A DNA stretch of 13,996 bases from Bacillota bacterium (lineage in GTDB: Bacteria > Bacillota_I > Bacilli_A > Erysipelotrichales > Erysipelotrichaceae): assembly GCA_023388535.1 (NCBI GenBank), contig JAEWFZ010000033.1, forward strand, positions 1 through 13,996, given 5' to 3'. The notes under the pieces are model-generated. The model searched no databases and was not told where the DNA came from. It was given only the letters and a program-made list of their open reading frames with translations. The number at the start of each line of letters is the position of its first letter. Within the stretch, counting starts at the first letter, position 1. Below are positions 13,902-13,996 of this stretch, one piece after another. Made by a program: the position numbers and the translations under genes.

Positions 13902-13996
13902 GATCGTACACAATGCGTTAAAGAAAAATGTAAAAACCACCTATTTAAAGGGAAAAATAACAATTATTTTAGGATTAAAGTGTTAAATTCATTGGA

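Noticed and set aside
1..13996. CRISPR arrays, tRNA or rRNA genes, riboswitches, defence or toxin-antitoxin genes
   Set aside because: No regularly spaced repeats, no tRNA-like cloverleaf with GGTTCGA-type arm, and no leader longer than 60 nt before any gene. All large frames are explained by housekeeping genes or the transposase.
13902..13996. Open 31-codon frame at the right edge as the start of a new gene
   Set aside because: There is no ATG or ribosome binding site in frame and the composition is simply A-rich. The window ends before it can be judged.

Overview
The window looks like a chromosomal segment of a low-GC Gram-positive (Bacillota) relative, possibly on the Mollicutes/Erysipelotrichia side. 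Three things point there. The gene order pcrA-ligA-camS-gatC-gatA-gatB-(membrane protein)-rlmD follows the pcrA-ligA-yerH-gatCAB-yefA order I know from Bacillus. The coding DNA is AT-rich with strong AAAGGAG-type ribosome binding sites. GatA carries a TGDS active-site variant and a shortened N-terminus that I associate with mollicute proteins. TGA is a true stop here (pcrA and ligA both end in TGA) and Trp is TGG, so the genetic code is standard rather than Mycoplasma-type.

Layout. Positions 1-188 hold the 3' end of a + strand gene resembling the C-terminus of patatin-like phospholipases. It ends in a hairpin that can work as a terminator in both directions and is shared with the convergent - strand pair 198-1717: a single-domain RluA-type pseudouridine synthase and a class I SAM-dependent methyltransferase, overlapping by 13 nt. 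Back-to-back promoter elements at 1743-1778 drive this pair leftwards and a long rightward operon. That operon is pcrA (1794-4001), ligA (3994-5970), camS (5967-7070), gatC (7079-7366), gatA (7366-8751) and gatB (8741-10153), packed with overlaps of 1-11 nt or gaps of 8 nt. After a 49-nt gap with a possible internal promoter come an unrecognised single-pass membrane protein (10203-10913) and an RlmD/TrmA-family rRNA m5U methyltransferase (10900-12216).

The right end is accessory. About 254 nt of apparently non-coding, possibly decayed sequence precede a complete IS256-family insertion sequence (12471-13846; transposase on the - strand, intact DDE triad, terminal GGTGTAAATT repeats, no visible target duplication). 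A further 150 nt of AT-rich sequence with a small inverted repeat follow it.

Functionally the block joins genome maintenance (PcrA helicase, NAD+ ligase), indirect Gln-tRNA(Gln) synthesis (GatCAB) and RNA modification (pseudouridine synthase and methyltransferases), plus one lipoprotein and one membrane protein. I see no defence system, CRISPR array, tRNA, rRNA or biosynthetic cluster. The most interesting points are small: the GatA oxyanion-hole substitution, the CamS signal peptide as a possible peptide-pheromone source, the membrane protein in the place I expect dgkB, very short predicted leaders, and the missing IS target duplication.
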